Source of the DNA: Pseudomonadota bacterium | Lineage (GTDB): Bacteria > Desulfobacterota > Desulfobacteria > Desulfobacterales > C00003060 | DNA: 15,157 nucleotides | Assembly (NCBI GenBank): GCA_015222985.1 | Contig: JADFWI010000336.1 | Location: 1 to 15,157 of the forward strand | Direction: 5' to 3' | Part shown: positions 7,817-14,533 of the stretch, in pieces | How the letters are laid out: every line of letters begins with the position of its first letter | Position numbering within the stretch: the stretch's first letter is position 1 | Program-made: the position numbers and the translations under genes | The notes under the pieces: generated by a model | Told to the model about the DNA's origin: nothing | What the model saw: the letters and a program-made list of their open reading frames with translations, nothing else | The model's database searches: none

Positions 7817-8644
7817 CTATATCGTCAGAACAATCTTAACCCCTGCATAAGCAAAGACACACAAGATAAAACTGATCAAGACTGCAAGCCATGACCTTAT
7901 GCGTTTGTCTTCCACATAATCGCCGACAATGGTGTAAAGTCCGAATCCGGCGTGGAAAAAGACTAAGATGACAAAGGCAACGTCCAATGCCTTTATTCCG
8001 GGAGAAGAGATCCTGGCCAGTATGGTATCCACATCATGGCCGGCCTTATAATTTAAGTGCATAAAAAACATGTGGCCTGAAACCAAAGGAAGAAGGAAGG
8101 CCCCTGACAACCTTTGAAGTTTCCATAACATGCCGTTTTGTGTGTGCCAGAGCCTTTTATACACAATGGTGCTTGAAATGGCGCTTGTTATGGCCACAAT
8201 GAGCCAGAAGAAGCCGGCAGATACCTCTTGATTACCCATTACCATGAGCAAGGCTAATGTCAGGGTATAAATACCGCTTAGCATAAACACCCAGCGAATT
8301 ATGATCGCATCCTTCCTTGTTCCAAAGGCTTCGTAAAGGATCAACCTGGCCCCGTTCAAAGCATGGAATATAACCGGGACAGACAATGCCCATTCAAGAA
8401 AACTGAAGACAAAATGGTTTACAAATTTCATCTTTGAGGCAAACGCAGCAGGATCGTAAAGGGCGGAAAGGGTGAAAATGTGAAAAAGCATGTAGAGGAC
8501 CAGTATGAGCCCGGCAATTCTGTGTGCCCAGGTCATGATAAAGGCCCATCCTCTTGACCGGGCATAATACGACAACCTTCCAGAGCGTTCGAGGATGCCT
8601 ATAAGATACTCCTCAATGCCTGTTTTTTGTGCTGATGTATCCAT
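7817..8644 (-). CDS. sdhC: Succinate dehydrogenase/fumarate reductase cytochrome b membrane anchor, SdhC-SdhD-like fusion
   Basis: This 275-residue membrane protein has about six to seven hydrophobic segments. The first part (about 20-120) looks like SdhC: S-G-R-L-S-Y-Y-x-x-S, then HRIAG, an H in MLFHIF, and FHALNGARLILYE. The second part (about 170-275) looks like SdhD: QRLSGAFLLPLVSGHMF, then FFHAGFGLYTIVGDY. Four membrane histidines of the heme-ligand type are visible, so one or two b hemes are possible. A single anchor is usual in B-type enzymes (about 200-256 residues), but the two-part pattern here suggests C+D fused. GGAG lies 5 nt before ATG 8644. It is first in the sdhCAB order, so it passes electrons between SdhB and menaquinone. 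Confidence 0.88.
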   Translation of the reverse strand: MDTSAQKTGIEEYLIGILERSGRLSYYARSRGWAFIMTWAHRIAGLILVLYMLFHIFTLSALYDPAAFASKMKFVNHFVFSFLEWALSVPVIFHALNGARLILYEAFGTRKDAIIIRWVFMLSGIYTLTLALLMVMGNQEVSAGFFWLIVAITSAISSTIVYKRLWHTQNGMLWKLQRLSGAFLLPLVSGHMFFMHLNYKAGHDVDTILARISSPGIKALDVAFVILVFFHAGFGLYTIVGDYVEDKRIRSWLAVLISFILCVFAYAGVKIVLTI

Positions 8645-8664
8645 TTGAACTCCGTAGTATTTTT

Positions 8665-8692
8665 ATCGTAAACTGGCTGAAACGAAGATCAA
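8665..8692 (-). promoter_or_regulatory. Possible sigma-70-type promoter for sdhC
   Basis: On the minus strand TTGATC (8692-8687) and TACGAT (8670-8665) are 16 nt apart, each matching four of six consensus bases. They sit 21 nt or more upstream of the sdhC start, which has its own GGAG ribosome site. The match is moderate. Confidence 0.3.
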
Positions 8693-8735
8693 TTTCATTT
8701 CTTATCATGAACCTCAACTTTGTCAACACAAGAGT

Positions 8736-8876
8736 CCTAAACACGAGGAGCGCGTCCTGCTGGCAACCGGTTGCTATATCGGCGAAGGATTCGACGATGT
8801 TTGTCTTGACACGCTGTTTCTGACCATGCCGGTTTCATGGAAAGGGACTCTGGTCCAGTAGGCAGGGCGCTTGCAC
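8736..8876 (+). pseudogene. Superfamily 2 helicase fragment (motifs V-VI region), with internal stop
   Basis: The frame from 8736 reads PKHEERVLLATGCYIGEGFD, then DVCLDTLFLTMPVSWKGTLV and Q, then TAG (8859-8861), then AGRLH. DEAD/DEAH helicases of restriction/repair type have V-L-(L/V)-A-T-G-x-x-(I/L)-G-E-G-F-D-D, then L-D-T-L-F-L-x-M-P-x-S-W-(K/R)-G-T-L-x-Q-Y-x-G-R-L-H-R. So the TAG replaces the expected Tyr of Q-Y-x-G-R-L-H. Nothing of the other helicase motifs is present, and the fragment runs directly into an 84-nt direct repeat. It is a decayed remnant, likely from a lost defence or mobile region. Confidence 0.75.
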
Positions 8877-8959
8877 ACTTACGAGGGGCTGGATCGGTGC
8901 ACGGCTGGTAAGGAGCCTAATCGGGAAATGGGCATTTTTTCACTCCTGACGACGGCAAG
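8876..8959 (+). repeat. 84-nt direct repeat flanking the toxin-antitoxin pair, copy 1
   Basis: Starts CACTTACGAGGG and includes CGGTGCACGGCTGGTA, GGAGCCTAATCGG and CATTTTTTCACTCCTGACGA. By direct comparison 76 of 84 positions match the copy at 9920-10003, without gaps. It begins where the helicase remnant ends and stops 13 nt from the antitoxin stop codon. Confidence 0.9.
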
Positions 8960-8972
8960 TCCAGCATTGGGT

Positions 8973-9350
8973 TCACAGAAAAACTTTATAGTCGGTACGT
9001 AAAGCCTTGGCTAAACGCTTTGCCATGACCTTGCCAATGGGTCGCTTGCCATGCTCCATTTCAGAAATATGGCTTGGCTTGATTCCTACCATTTCCGCAA
9101 GTCGCTTCTGCGTCAATTCTTCACGGGAACGAAGCCCACGCAAGGCATGACCTATATGGAAATCCGGGAAAACTTCTTCAATAGAAGATAACTTGCCATC
9201 GTCTTCTTCCGAATCTTGGAGAGGCATTCCGGCCAGGTTAAGGATCTTTTCAATGGCTTCCTTTACCAACCCCGCCTTGTTGGAAGGTACTCCGCGTAAA
9301 CAGATTTCAACAAATTTGTCCGTAGTCTGTCTTTTCGTGAGTTCCAACAT
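8973..9350 (-). CDS. HTH (XRE/HigA-like) antitoxin of a RelE-type toxin-antitoxin pair
   Basis: The 125-residue protein is taken from ATG 9350 because GGAGGT lies 5 nt upstream; an in-frame TTG at 9365 has no such site. The N-terminal half (1-60) is acidic to neutral with no clear motif. The C-terminal half (about 70-125) is an XRE-family helix-turn-helix with L-T-Q-K-R-L-A-E-M-V-G-I, then KPSHISEMEHGKRP and a final helix MAKRLAKAL. The usual role is to bind and neutralise the toxin and repress the shared promoter. Its start lies inside the end of the toxin gene (44-nt overlap in another frame), so it is the second gene of the pair, as in higBA-type modules. Confidence 0.88.
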   Translation of the reverse strand: MLELTKRQTTDKFVEICLRGVPSNKAGLVKEAIEKILNLAGMPLQDSEEDDGKLSSIEEVFPDFHIGHALRGLRSREELTQKRLAEMVGIKPSHISEMEHGKRPIGKVMAKRLAKALRTDYKVFL

Positions 9351-9603
9351 ATCGCACCTCCACAAGTCTACTCTCTTTGCTTGTTACCTTCCAAATGGCA
9401 ACGTAGGTTGGCTTGCCCTTTTTCAGGTGGCAATGATGGCAATTTTTTTTGCCTTTTTTTTTGCCATAGTTGAGCCAAGCAGTTCTCACAGGACCAAGTT
9501 CTCTCATTTCCAAAACCAGGGCAAAAAGGGTTTCTCGAACCTTGGGCGGAAGATTCTCGGCTTGTTTCTTAGCCTTATTCGTAAATCTTACGCCCCATAA
9601 CAT
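9307..9603 (-). CDS. RelE/HigB-superfamily mRNA interferase toxin
   Basis: This 98-residue protein is of RelE-fold size. It has VRFTNKAKKQ and LPPKVRETL at the N-terminus, then AWLNYGKKKGKK, CHHCHLKKGKPTYVAIWKV and VRYVGTHEKTDY. The pattern W-x-N-Y...H-C-H-L-K-K-G-x-P-T-Y-V-A-x-W-x-V...Y-V-G-T-H-E-K-x-x-Y belongs to a RelE-like subgroup annotated as cytotoxic translational repressors, which cut ribosome-bound mRNA. The antitoxin gene overlaps its 3' end. The coding strand holds two long A runs (from T9 at 9454-9462 and T8 at 9443-9450), encoding the GKKKGKK stretch and prone to slippage. No ribosome site precedes the ATG; see the promoter entry. Confidence 0.88.
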   Translation of the reverse strand: MLWGVRFTNKAKKQAENLPPKVRETLFALVLEMRELGPVRTAWLNYGKKKGKKNCHHCHLKKGKPTYVAIWKVTSKESRLVEVRYVGTHEKTDYGQIC

Positions 9604-9609
9604 AGATAT

Positions 9610-9637
9610 TTATTACCATATATTGGTATTTTGTCAA
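9610..9637 (-). promoter_or_regulatory. Toxin-antitoxin promoter with overlapping palindromic operator
   Basis: On the minus strand a perfect TTGACA (9637-9632) is followed after 16 nt by TAATAA (9615-9610). The palindrome TACCA-TATAT-TGGTA (9614-9628) fills the spacer and touches the -10, a natural place for antitoxin autorepression. Transcription would begin at about 9603, the A of the toxin ATG, which suggests a leaderless mRNA. The exact -10 is a judgement; a 17-nt spacer would give AATAAA. Confidence 0.6.
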
Positions 9638-9774
9638 GCAAAAGTTACCAAAAGGGAGAAACAAATGGCATGTTGAACTGGCTGCAGCAACAACGCAAAA
9701 AGCCACCCCCTTATTGACGCAGACCTGTTTACCCAAGGTTCAACTCTTGTTGTTGAAGTACACTCCGGGGAAGA

Positions 9775-9855
9775 TAGGGGACGCACTTTACATTTAAACT
9801 TCATTCCTTCTCTTTGCTGATTGAGCATCCTTAACTTTAAAACTGATGTCCCCTA
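9775..9855. repeat. TAGGGGAC inverted-end element (81 nt)
   Basis: TAGGGGACGCACTTTACATT at the left faces ATGTCCCCTA at the right; both ends carry TAGGGGAC (9775-9782 and, inverted, 9848-9855), with AT-rich TTTAAA-like tracts beside them. Ends with GTCCCCTA words are common beside REP-associated (Y1/TnpA-REP) transposases in related genomes, but no transposase is seen here. This could be a remnant or a non-autonomous unit. The 9604-9919 region holds no gene. Confidence 0.4.
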
Positions 9856-9919
9856 GCACTCTCCAACAGCTAAAAAACCGACCTGACAGACCTAACGAGG
9901 GCGTTTCGGCGCATACAGA

Positions 9920-10003
9920 CACTTACGAGGGACGGGGGCGGTGCACGGCTGGTAGGGAGCCTAATCGGAAAATGGACATTTTTTCACTCCTGACGACCGC
10001 AAG
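9920..10003 (+). repeat. 84-nt direct repeat flanking the toxin-antitoxin pair, copy 2
   Basis: Second copy of the repeat at 8876-8959, same orientation, 1044 nt away, 8 mismatches in 84 and no gaps. It retains GGTGCACGGCTGGTA and CATTTTTTCACTCCTGACGA. An open frame spans each copy, but no protein family is recognised, so it is not called coding. Confidence 0.9.
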
Positions 10004-10187
10004 CCTTCCCAGCTATGACGCAATCGGATTGAAGCTATCGTAATGAAATCACAAGATTTTTTGTGGAAAGTTGCAGTACAAATGTATAGCAGAGACCTGT
10101 GTTTTTTGTCCCCAGGGGACCTACACTATATGTGGGAATGTGGCTTTTCGGAGGGCTTTCTCAAGATTCGAGGCACAGGGTGAAGAT

Positions 10188-10370
10188 TCATGAAGCTCCT
10201 TTGCTAAAAACCCACTTCTCAAGCATCTCAAATACAAGCTCCCTTTTGACCGGCTTTGGAACACAATCATCCATGCCTGCTTCAAGACACTTTTCCCGGT
10301 CACCCCTCATGGCATGGGCAGTCATGGCAACAATTGGGATCTTGTCAAATCCGTTGTCCCTGATCAGACC
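10188..10370 (-). pseudogene. Response-regulator receiver (REC) domain C-terminal fragment
   Basis: Reading the minus strand from 10370, the frame gives LIRDNGFDKIPIVAMTAHAM, then RGDREKCLEAGMDDCVPKPV, then KRELVFEMLEKW, and stops at TGA 10190-10188. This is the last half of a REC domain as found at the end of hybrid histidine kinases: P-I-V-A-M-T-A-H-A-M-x-G-D-R-E-K-C-L-x-A-G-M-D-D, with the conserved K in the P-K-P-V position. The phospho-acceptor Asp and everything upstream are missing. The fragment begins directly after the TAG of the flavoprotein gene, in the same frame, so a deletion or rearrangement joined the two. Confidence 0.85.
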
Positions 10371-11870
10371 CTATCCCGAAAACAGTGACTTTAACCTCAA
10401 TAACAGGTTGAGATCGCCTTCCACCTTATATTGACCGTTCATAAAAGCTTGCTGGCCATCTAACTCACCTTTTGCCATCGCTAGCCAAACATTGGCCGGA
10501 GTCTTAATGGTTACAGAGGGACTCTTTGCTGGTCCATCATGATAGGTGCAGGCGCCCTCGCTGATTTTAAGATGGGCTGTGAAGCTCTCTTCACCGCTGA
10601 CCTCAAACTGATAGATAGCCTCCAGATCATTGGATTCTGCCGCATTGAATCCTAGCGGCATCATTTGCAACAGCTCTGCACAGTTTTTGGCTGTCTGTGG
10701 ACCCTGGTCGGCTGGTTGTGCAGGGGTAGCCATGGGTTTGGTCTTCTTTTTCTTCTTATGAGATGCAATTAATTCCTTGATCCAGGCATCCCTTGCCTTG
10801 GGATTATACTGCGGTCTTGTTGTGGTCTGTTGAATGTAACTTTCGAAACCATCATAAAGTCCTTGCTCCAGCCAGTGTTTGTAATCATGTTTCATGACGC
10901 CGTCCTTATAATTTTTTACGAGGTCACCCATGAACTGGTAGAAACGCACATCCATATCTGTTGCCGGATAGCGGCGCTTTTCTTTTATGGCCCGGGCTAA
11001 ATCACGCGCCAGATCATTTGCCTGGGCTTTTACCGCTTCAAGCCCTACGAAGTTGCCAGGACCGGCAGCCAGAGCCGTTAATCTTCCAACAGCAAAAGCG
11101 CCATACACTCGAAGAACTCCGGCCAAATATTCAGCCGTTTGGGTTTCACCAAAACCGGCTGATACGCACACTGCCAGCCCGGGCTTCCAGGTGGGCCTGG
11201 GTTTATGTCCATATGCCAGGCTGCGGTCAAGAAATGTTTTCATTTGGCCGGTCACATGTAAGAAATATACCGGTGATCCCAAAATAATACCATCAGCGGA
11301 AAGCAGTTTATTTACGATGCCCCGGTGATCATCTTCGATCCAACATTTGCCTTTTTCCATGCAAAAGCCGCAGCCATAACAGTAATTGATTTCCTTTTCG
11401 GAAAGATAGATCATTTCAAGATTAAATCCCTCTTCTGACAAAGGCCCGCGCAGCATTTCGATCATCATGGTTGTATTGCCTACTCCGGCGTGGGGTGAGC
11501 CGTTAACAGCTACAATGGTTGGATTTTCTGACATCTTGGGTTCCTCCATTTTTGAATGGGTTATTTGATTATTTTTCACAAACGCCTGATTATTTGCATG
11601 GTAGTGAGCTTCGTTAACTGTTTTCGGAGACGCTGTTTCCTCGCTAACCGGTGTTAAGCCGAGTCTACGCTGATAGTAATCCGGATAATATTTTGTTACC
11701 GGAACACCCAATCCCACCATCAAAGCAGTGGGTATCAAAATGTCAAAGGTGAGTCCGTAGGCAGGATCGTTTAAAGGCAGAATACCCCGTATGAGTCCCG
11801 ATACAAGGCTGCACAGAAACAGAGCCGCCCATGGATAAGAACTTGCTTTTTTGAAGACAAGATACAGCAA
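10371..11870 (-). CDS. Flavodoxin-like NAD(P)H/FMN reductase (iron-sulfur flavoprotein type) fused to SCP2 domain
   Basis: The open frame encodes up to 499 residues. A flavodoxin-like domain starts near residue 117 (TIVAVNGSPHAGVGNTT, the FMN phosphate loop) and has CYGCGFCMEKGKC, i.e. cysteines C164, C167, C170 and C176, as in iron-sulfur flavoproteins that may bind an Fe-S cluster. It continues with SADGIILGSPVYFLHVTGQM then KTFLDR. The last roughly 100 residues, after a Lys-rich/Pro linker (AELLQMMPLGFNA to GDLNLLLRLKSLFSG), form an SCP2 sterol-carrier-like domain, which binds lipophilic ligands. The first roughly 70 residues hold two hydrophobic segments (about 10-32 and 40-60). A strong internal start exists: ATG 11534 (M113) with GGAGGAA 6 nt upstream. 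The soluble 387-residue form from 11534 is therefore very likely made. The far start is a TTG at 11870 with no ribosome site, so the membrane-like extension may be a separate remnant. The redox substrate is unknown. Confidence 0.8.
   Translation of the reverse strand: MLYLVFKKASSYPWAALFLCSLVSGLIRGILPLNDPAYGLTFDILIPTALMVGLGVPVTKYYPDYYQRRLGLTPVSEETASPKTVNEAHYHANNQAFVKNNQITHSKMEEPKMSENPTIVAVNGSPHAGVGNTTMMIEMLRGPLSEEGFNLEMIYLSEKEINYCYGCGFCMEKGKCWIEDDHRGIVNKLLSADGIILGSPVYFLHVTGQMKTFLDRSLAYGHKPRPTWKPGLAVCVSAGFGETQTAEYLAGVLRVYGAFAVGRLTALAAGPGNFVGLEAVKAQANDLARDLARAIKEKRRYPATDMDVRFYQFMGDLVKNYKDGVMKHDYKHWLEQGLYDGFESYIQQTTTRPQYNPKARDAWIKELIASHKKKKKTKPMATPAQPADQGPQTAKNCAELLQMMPLGFNAAESNDLEAIYQFEVSGEESFTAHLKISEGACTYHDGPAKSPSVTIKTPANVWLAMAKGELDGQQAFMNGQYKVEGDLNLLLRLKSLFSG
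11541..11547 (-). promoter_or_regulatory. Strong internal ribosome binding site
   Basis: GGAGGAA, 6 nt before ATG 11534, inside the long flavoprotein frame. It favours 11534 as the main start of the flavodoxin-SCP2 protein, since the only start for the longer form is an unsupported TTG. Confidence 0.7.
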
Positions 11871-12128
11871 AAAAGGGGTTGTGTGTCAAGCCTTGTTTCT
11901 TGAAAGGGTGAGAAGAGACTGGCAAGTGCGGAAGGTTGTTAAGCAGGATTCAAAACGGCACCAATATGAGCATCGAAGACATGGGTTCCTGGGCACTCTT
12001 CAGGATGCTTGAAACACAAGATACTGGGGGTGGCTTGATCGCCGAAAAAGTATAACTCGCTTGCCAAAAGCTATTCTTGCCAACCATACGATTTTGTTAT
12101 AGATCTGTAACAGAGATTCCAGCTTATG

Positions 12129-12557
12129 TCAAGTTCTTGACTGAAATATTGCCTTAACAATTGCCGCTTTTATTTCAGGGCTCGCCGTCCACCTGTATTT
12201 GTCGTCATAACGCTTTTTGGCAAAGCGGTGCTGAGCATCGATTACCTGCACAGGACGTCGTTCTGTAGGCAGGGGCGGCAGCACTTCAAAAGCCAACTTT
12301 GCCTCCTTTTCTCGGTCAGCAGGATCGATCCGGCCCTCCGAATCAAAGGATAGCAAGGAGTACTGGATCCGTAAGATTTCTACCGGCCTTCGGTTAACCA
12401 AATCTACCACGACCAAAGCATATCGCACTTGTTTAGCAGCGTACTGTGGAAGACATTCATTAGGATCGCGCTGGAGCAACCGGTCATACTGCGCCAAGGG
12501 GAGACGCTTCACGGAGTCATCATCGTTCACAAGAAAGATTCGTAAGCTTATGCCCAT
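12129..12557 (-). CDS. Conserved hypothetical protein
   Basis: The 142-residue protein is read from ATG 12557 (MGISLRIFLVNDDDSVKRLP). The frame extends upstream to 12641, but that part looks non-coding in composition, and protein-like sequence begins at MGISLRIF. It has no signal peptide or membrane segment. Features are an acidic DDDS near the N-terminus, a QVRYALVVVDLVNRRPVEIL strand-rich stretch, FDSEGRIDP, and a basic C-terminus with HRFAKKRYDDKYRW. The compact alternation of charged and hydrophobic residues suggests a small soluble protein. I believe similar proteins occur in other Desulfobacterota but cannot name a family. The ribosome site is weak (GGGG). Confidence 0.65.
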   Translation of the reverse strand: MGISLRIFLVNDDDSVKRLPLAQYDRLLQRDPNECLPQYAAKQVRYALVVVDLVNRRPVEILRIQYSLLSFDSEGRIDPADREKEAKLAFEVLPPLPTERRPVQVIDAQHRFAKKRYDDKYRWTASPEIKAAIVKAIFQSRT

Positions 12558-12997
12558 AAAACCCCGACTTAGCCCTGACAATAAAATTGCACCCGGGGTC
12601 AGCCTGACTGACAAATTCAGGGTGGAGACGGATCGTGTCACCCGAAAGATTCGAAGCTTTCCCGGGACGAGGGTGAAGATTTGATCAGAAAACCTAAAAA
12701 AGTGAACTATTTCACTATGTTAACGTTATAGCAGTCATCGCTATTGGAACTCTAGGTGTGTGTACAATAATACATTTTGAGCGCGTCCTTTCAAATGTCC
12801 ACTTATGAATTCCGGTCAACAAGCAACGGTTGCGCAGTAAGGACAATGCTTGATTGCGACAGAGTCAAATATCGATAGGTGCGAAACGTGAGAAGAAAGC
12901 TGGCGCACGGCCCAAGGAAAGCCCCAAACAGCGTGACATACCAATACCGACCTTCAACGGCGAATTCGGTGGAAAGCATGTCGGCAGTGAGGTGGGC
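12558..12997. other. Intergenic region with AGTGAA palindrome
   Basis: No gene is supported in this stretch between the two minus-strand genes. The palindrome AGTGAA-CTAT-TTCACT (12701-12716) is followed by TAACGTTA (12721-12728), about 150 nt upstream of the hypothetical gene start, and could be an operator. A plus-strand frame across 12879-13115 overlaps the end of the DUF1178 gene and resembles nothing. Confidence 0.35.
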
Positions 12998-13408
12998 CTA
13001 TGAATCGAGTCGTGGGATGGGCAGTTTGAAGAACTTAATTCCTTCGTTTTTAAGCGTCTCCTCTTCGGCCTCGGTACTGGTTCCCCTGATATTGCGTTTC
13101 TCAGTGACATCATAGTGCATCTTTAAGGCCTCCGGGGCGAAATTTGCTCCCACATCTTCAAAATTATTTTCCAAGAACTCTAGGGTCTTTTCGACCGACG
13201 CCCGGTCTGCAGCCCTGTCGCTCTCCTTCTCTGAGGATGTTGTACCTGCCTTGATGGAAAATGTTGAAGGAACCGCTACAACCGAGGTGTCACTGCATAT
13301 GGGGCAGGCTATCAGTTTTTTTTTGCCCTGGTGCTCGTAGGCATTTCGGTCTTCAAACCATCCTTCGAATGTGTGGCCATTGGCACATTGTAAGTCGTAG
13401 ACAATCAT
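12998..13408 (-). CDS. DUF1178 family protein
   Basis: A 136-residue protein starting MIVYDLQCANGHTFEGWF at ATG 13408. A TTG three codons upstream is possible but less likely. The N-terminal C8-x-x-x-H12, then C35-P-I-C38, form a small zinc-ribbon-like site. The opening M-I-x-Y-D-L-x-C-x-x-G-H-x-F-E-G-W-F and the C-terminal region (HYDVTEKRNIRGTST, EEETLKNEGIKFFKLPIP) are characteristic of DUF1178. The central part is polar and probably flexible. The function of the family is not established. The ribosome site is weak. The gene stands alone on the minus strand, back to back with the SH3 gene. Confidence 0.9.
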   Translation of the reverse strand: MIVYDLQCANGHTFEGWFEDRNAYEHQGKKKLIACPICSDTSVVAVPSTFSIKAGTTSSEKESDRAADRASVEKTLEFLENNFEDVGANFAPEALKMHYDVTEKRNIRGTSTEAEEETLKNEGIKFFKLPIPRLDS

Positions 13409-13542
13409 AACATTCAATCACGAAATATCTCAATATATCATGCTATTCGATTGATTTCTAAGAAATTATTGACAAGAGCACAATAATTTAATAAATGGCA
13501 TTATACGGATCTTGACCAAATTTTGCAACACTAAATTCTGGT

Positions 13543-13694
13543 AGTGTCCGTTGATTGTTGTTAGTTGTCCGTTGCCAAAGCTGCAAAATACAGTTATTTC
13601 GGATAGATAGCAAAAATGGGTGCGGGTAATCTGATATGCCACCTAACCCTATGAAAATATTTATACAACTGACTACTAACAACGGACCACTGAC
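13543..13694. repeat. Inverted TCCGTTG/TTAGTTGTC word array
   Basis: The left arm (13543-13574), AGTGTCCGTTGATTGTTGTT then AGTTGTCCGTTG, faces the right arm (13665-13694), ACAACTGACTACTAACAACG then GACCACTGAC. The inverted right arm reads GTCAGTGGTCCGTTGTTAGT. About 90 nt of unrelated sequence lies between. It occupies most of the 320-nt gap between the divergent DUF1178 and SH3 genes; the small minus-strand frame through it is not called as a gene. Confidence 0.75.
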
Positions 13695-13730
13695 ATTACG
13701 TAAATTCTATAGAGGGGAATTATTGAAACT

Positions 13731-14384
13731 ATGAAACGTGGTGTTTTTCTCTTTCTCAGTTTTTTTTTAATGGTGATACCAGCACATTCAGAAGCCGTGT
13801 ATATCACGGATGACATGCGAGTGATGCTTCGAAGCGATGCGGGGACGGACCGCAGAATTATTGCTATGCCCAGGTCCGGCACTAGGGTTGAGGTGCTGGA
13901 AGAATCAGAGGATGGTTGGTCCAAGGTACGGCTTCCTAATGAGAAAGAGGGCTGGCTGTTGACCCGCTATTTGAGCCCGGGGCCGCCCGCCAAGGAGGTT
14001 AACGCCAGACTTAAAAGTGAAAACGAAGCCCTAAAACAGCGGGCGAATACACTGTCCGAGGAAAATGTTCGTCTCAAGAGAGAACGCAACGACTTGCAGA
14101 AAGCCCTGTCCAATCAGACACAGAATGCGAAGGCTGCGAAAGTGTCTTATGAAACCCTTAAAAAGGGATCTTCAGAATACCTGTCTTTAAAGGCCTCCCA
14201 TGATAAGGCCTCCAAGGATCTGGTTACAAAAACCAAGCGGCAGGCAGAACTTGAAGAGAAACTGAAAGCACTTCAAGATAGTCAAACTCTTCAATGGTTT
14301 CTGGGCGGAGCTGCTGTCCTTTTTGTAGGGCTTATTGTTGGATTTATGTCTCGACGTCCCAGGCGGCGGCCATCGCTGCTGTAA
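13731..14384 (+). CDS. TIGR04211-type SH3 domain/coiled-coil membrane protein
   Basis: A 217-residue envelope protein. Residues 1-21 form a signal peptide or N-terminal anchor (KRGVFLFLSFFLMVIPAHS). About 22-84 is a bacterial SH3 domain with MRVMLRSDAGTDRRI, GTRVEVLEESEDGWSKVRL and GWLLTRYLS. About 88-185 is a polar coiled coil rich in E, K, L and Q. About 188-207 is a transmembrane helix (LQWFLGGAAVLFVGLIVGFM), followed by a basic tail RRPRRRPSLL that should face the cytoplasm. This order is that of the TIGR04211 family; a role in cell-wall binding is plausible but unproven. The ATG is preceded by GAGGGG at a long spacing (about 14 nt). Confidence 0.92.
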   Translation: MKRGVFLFLSFFLMVIPAHSEAVYITDDMRVMLRSDAGTDRRIIAMPRSGTRVEVLEESEDGWSKVRLPNEKEGWLLTRYLSPGPPAKEVNARLKSENEALKQRANTLSEENVRLKRERNDLQKALSNQTQNAKAAKVSYETLKKGSSEYLSLKASHDKASKDLVTKTKRQAELEEKLKALQDSQTLQWFLGGAAVLFVGLIVGFMSRRPRRRPSLL

Positions 14385-14401
14385 AGGTTTCGAGCTATAA
14401 G

Positions 14402-14417
14402 ATCGCTGCGCGATTTT
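14402..14417 (+). terminator. Weak hairpin with T-run after the SH3 gene
   Basis: ATCGC-TGC-GCGAT followed by TTT, about 18 nt beyond the stop codon. A 5-bp stem and short T-run make a weak intrinsic terminator at best. Confidence 0.3.
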
Positions 14418-14533
14418 GTATAAGGCGCATAGGCCGCTCAAAAAAATTGATATACTATACTGTCGAGTTACGATTTCTTTCAACTTTCAAGGCGCAAGAC
14501 GCAACCTACATTAGACCCATCACTCAGACACCT

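Noticed and set aside
9885..10003. Possible integron attC site (ACCTAAC near 9890, then a repeat)
   Set aside because: No matching GTTRRRY core at the right distance, no convincing folded arms, and copy 1 of the repeat lacks the ACCTAAC sequence.
11958..12052. Plus-strand frame ending in MSIEDMGSWALFRMLETQ before a TAA, resembling the G-x-W-A-L-F-R-(L/M)-L stretch near the C-terminus of type VI secretion TssM/IcmF
   Set aside because: Only about eight residues match, there is no flanking support and nothing else of that system is in the window.
12880..12990. GTGCGAAACGTGAGAAG region considered as a group II intron edge or structured RNA
   Set aside because: No domain V-like hairpin or reverse transcriptase, and no second end found.
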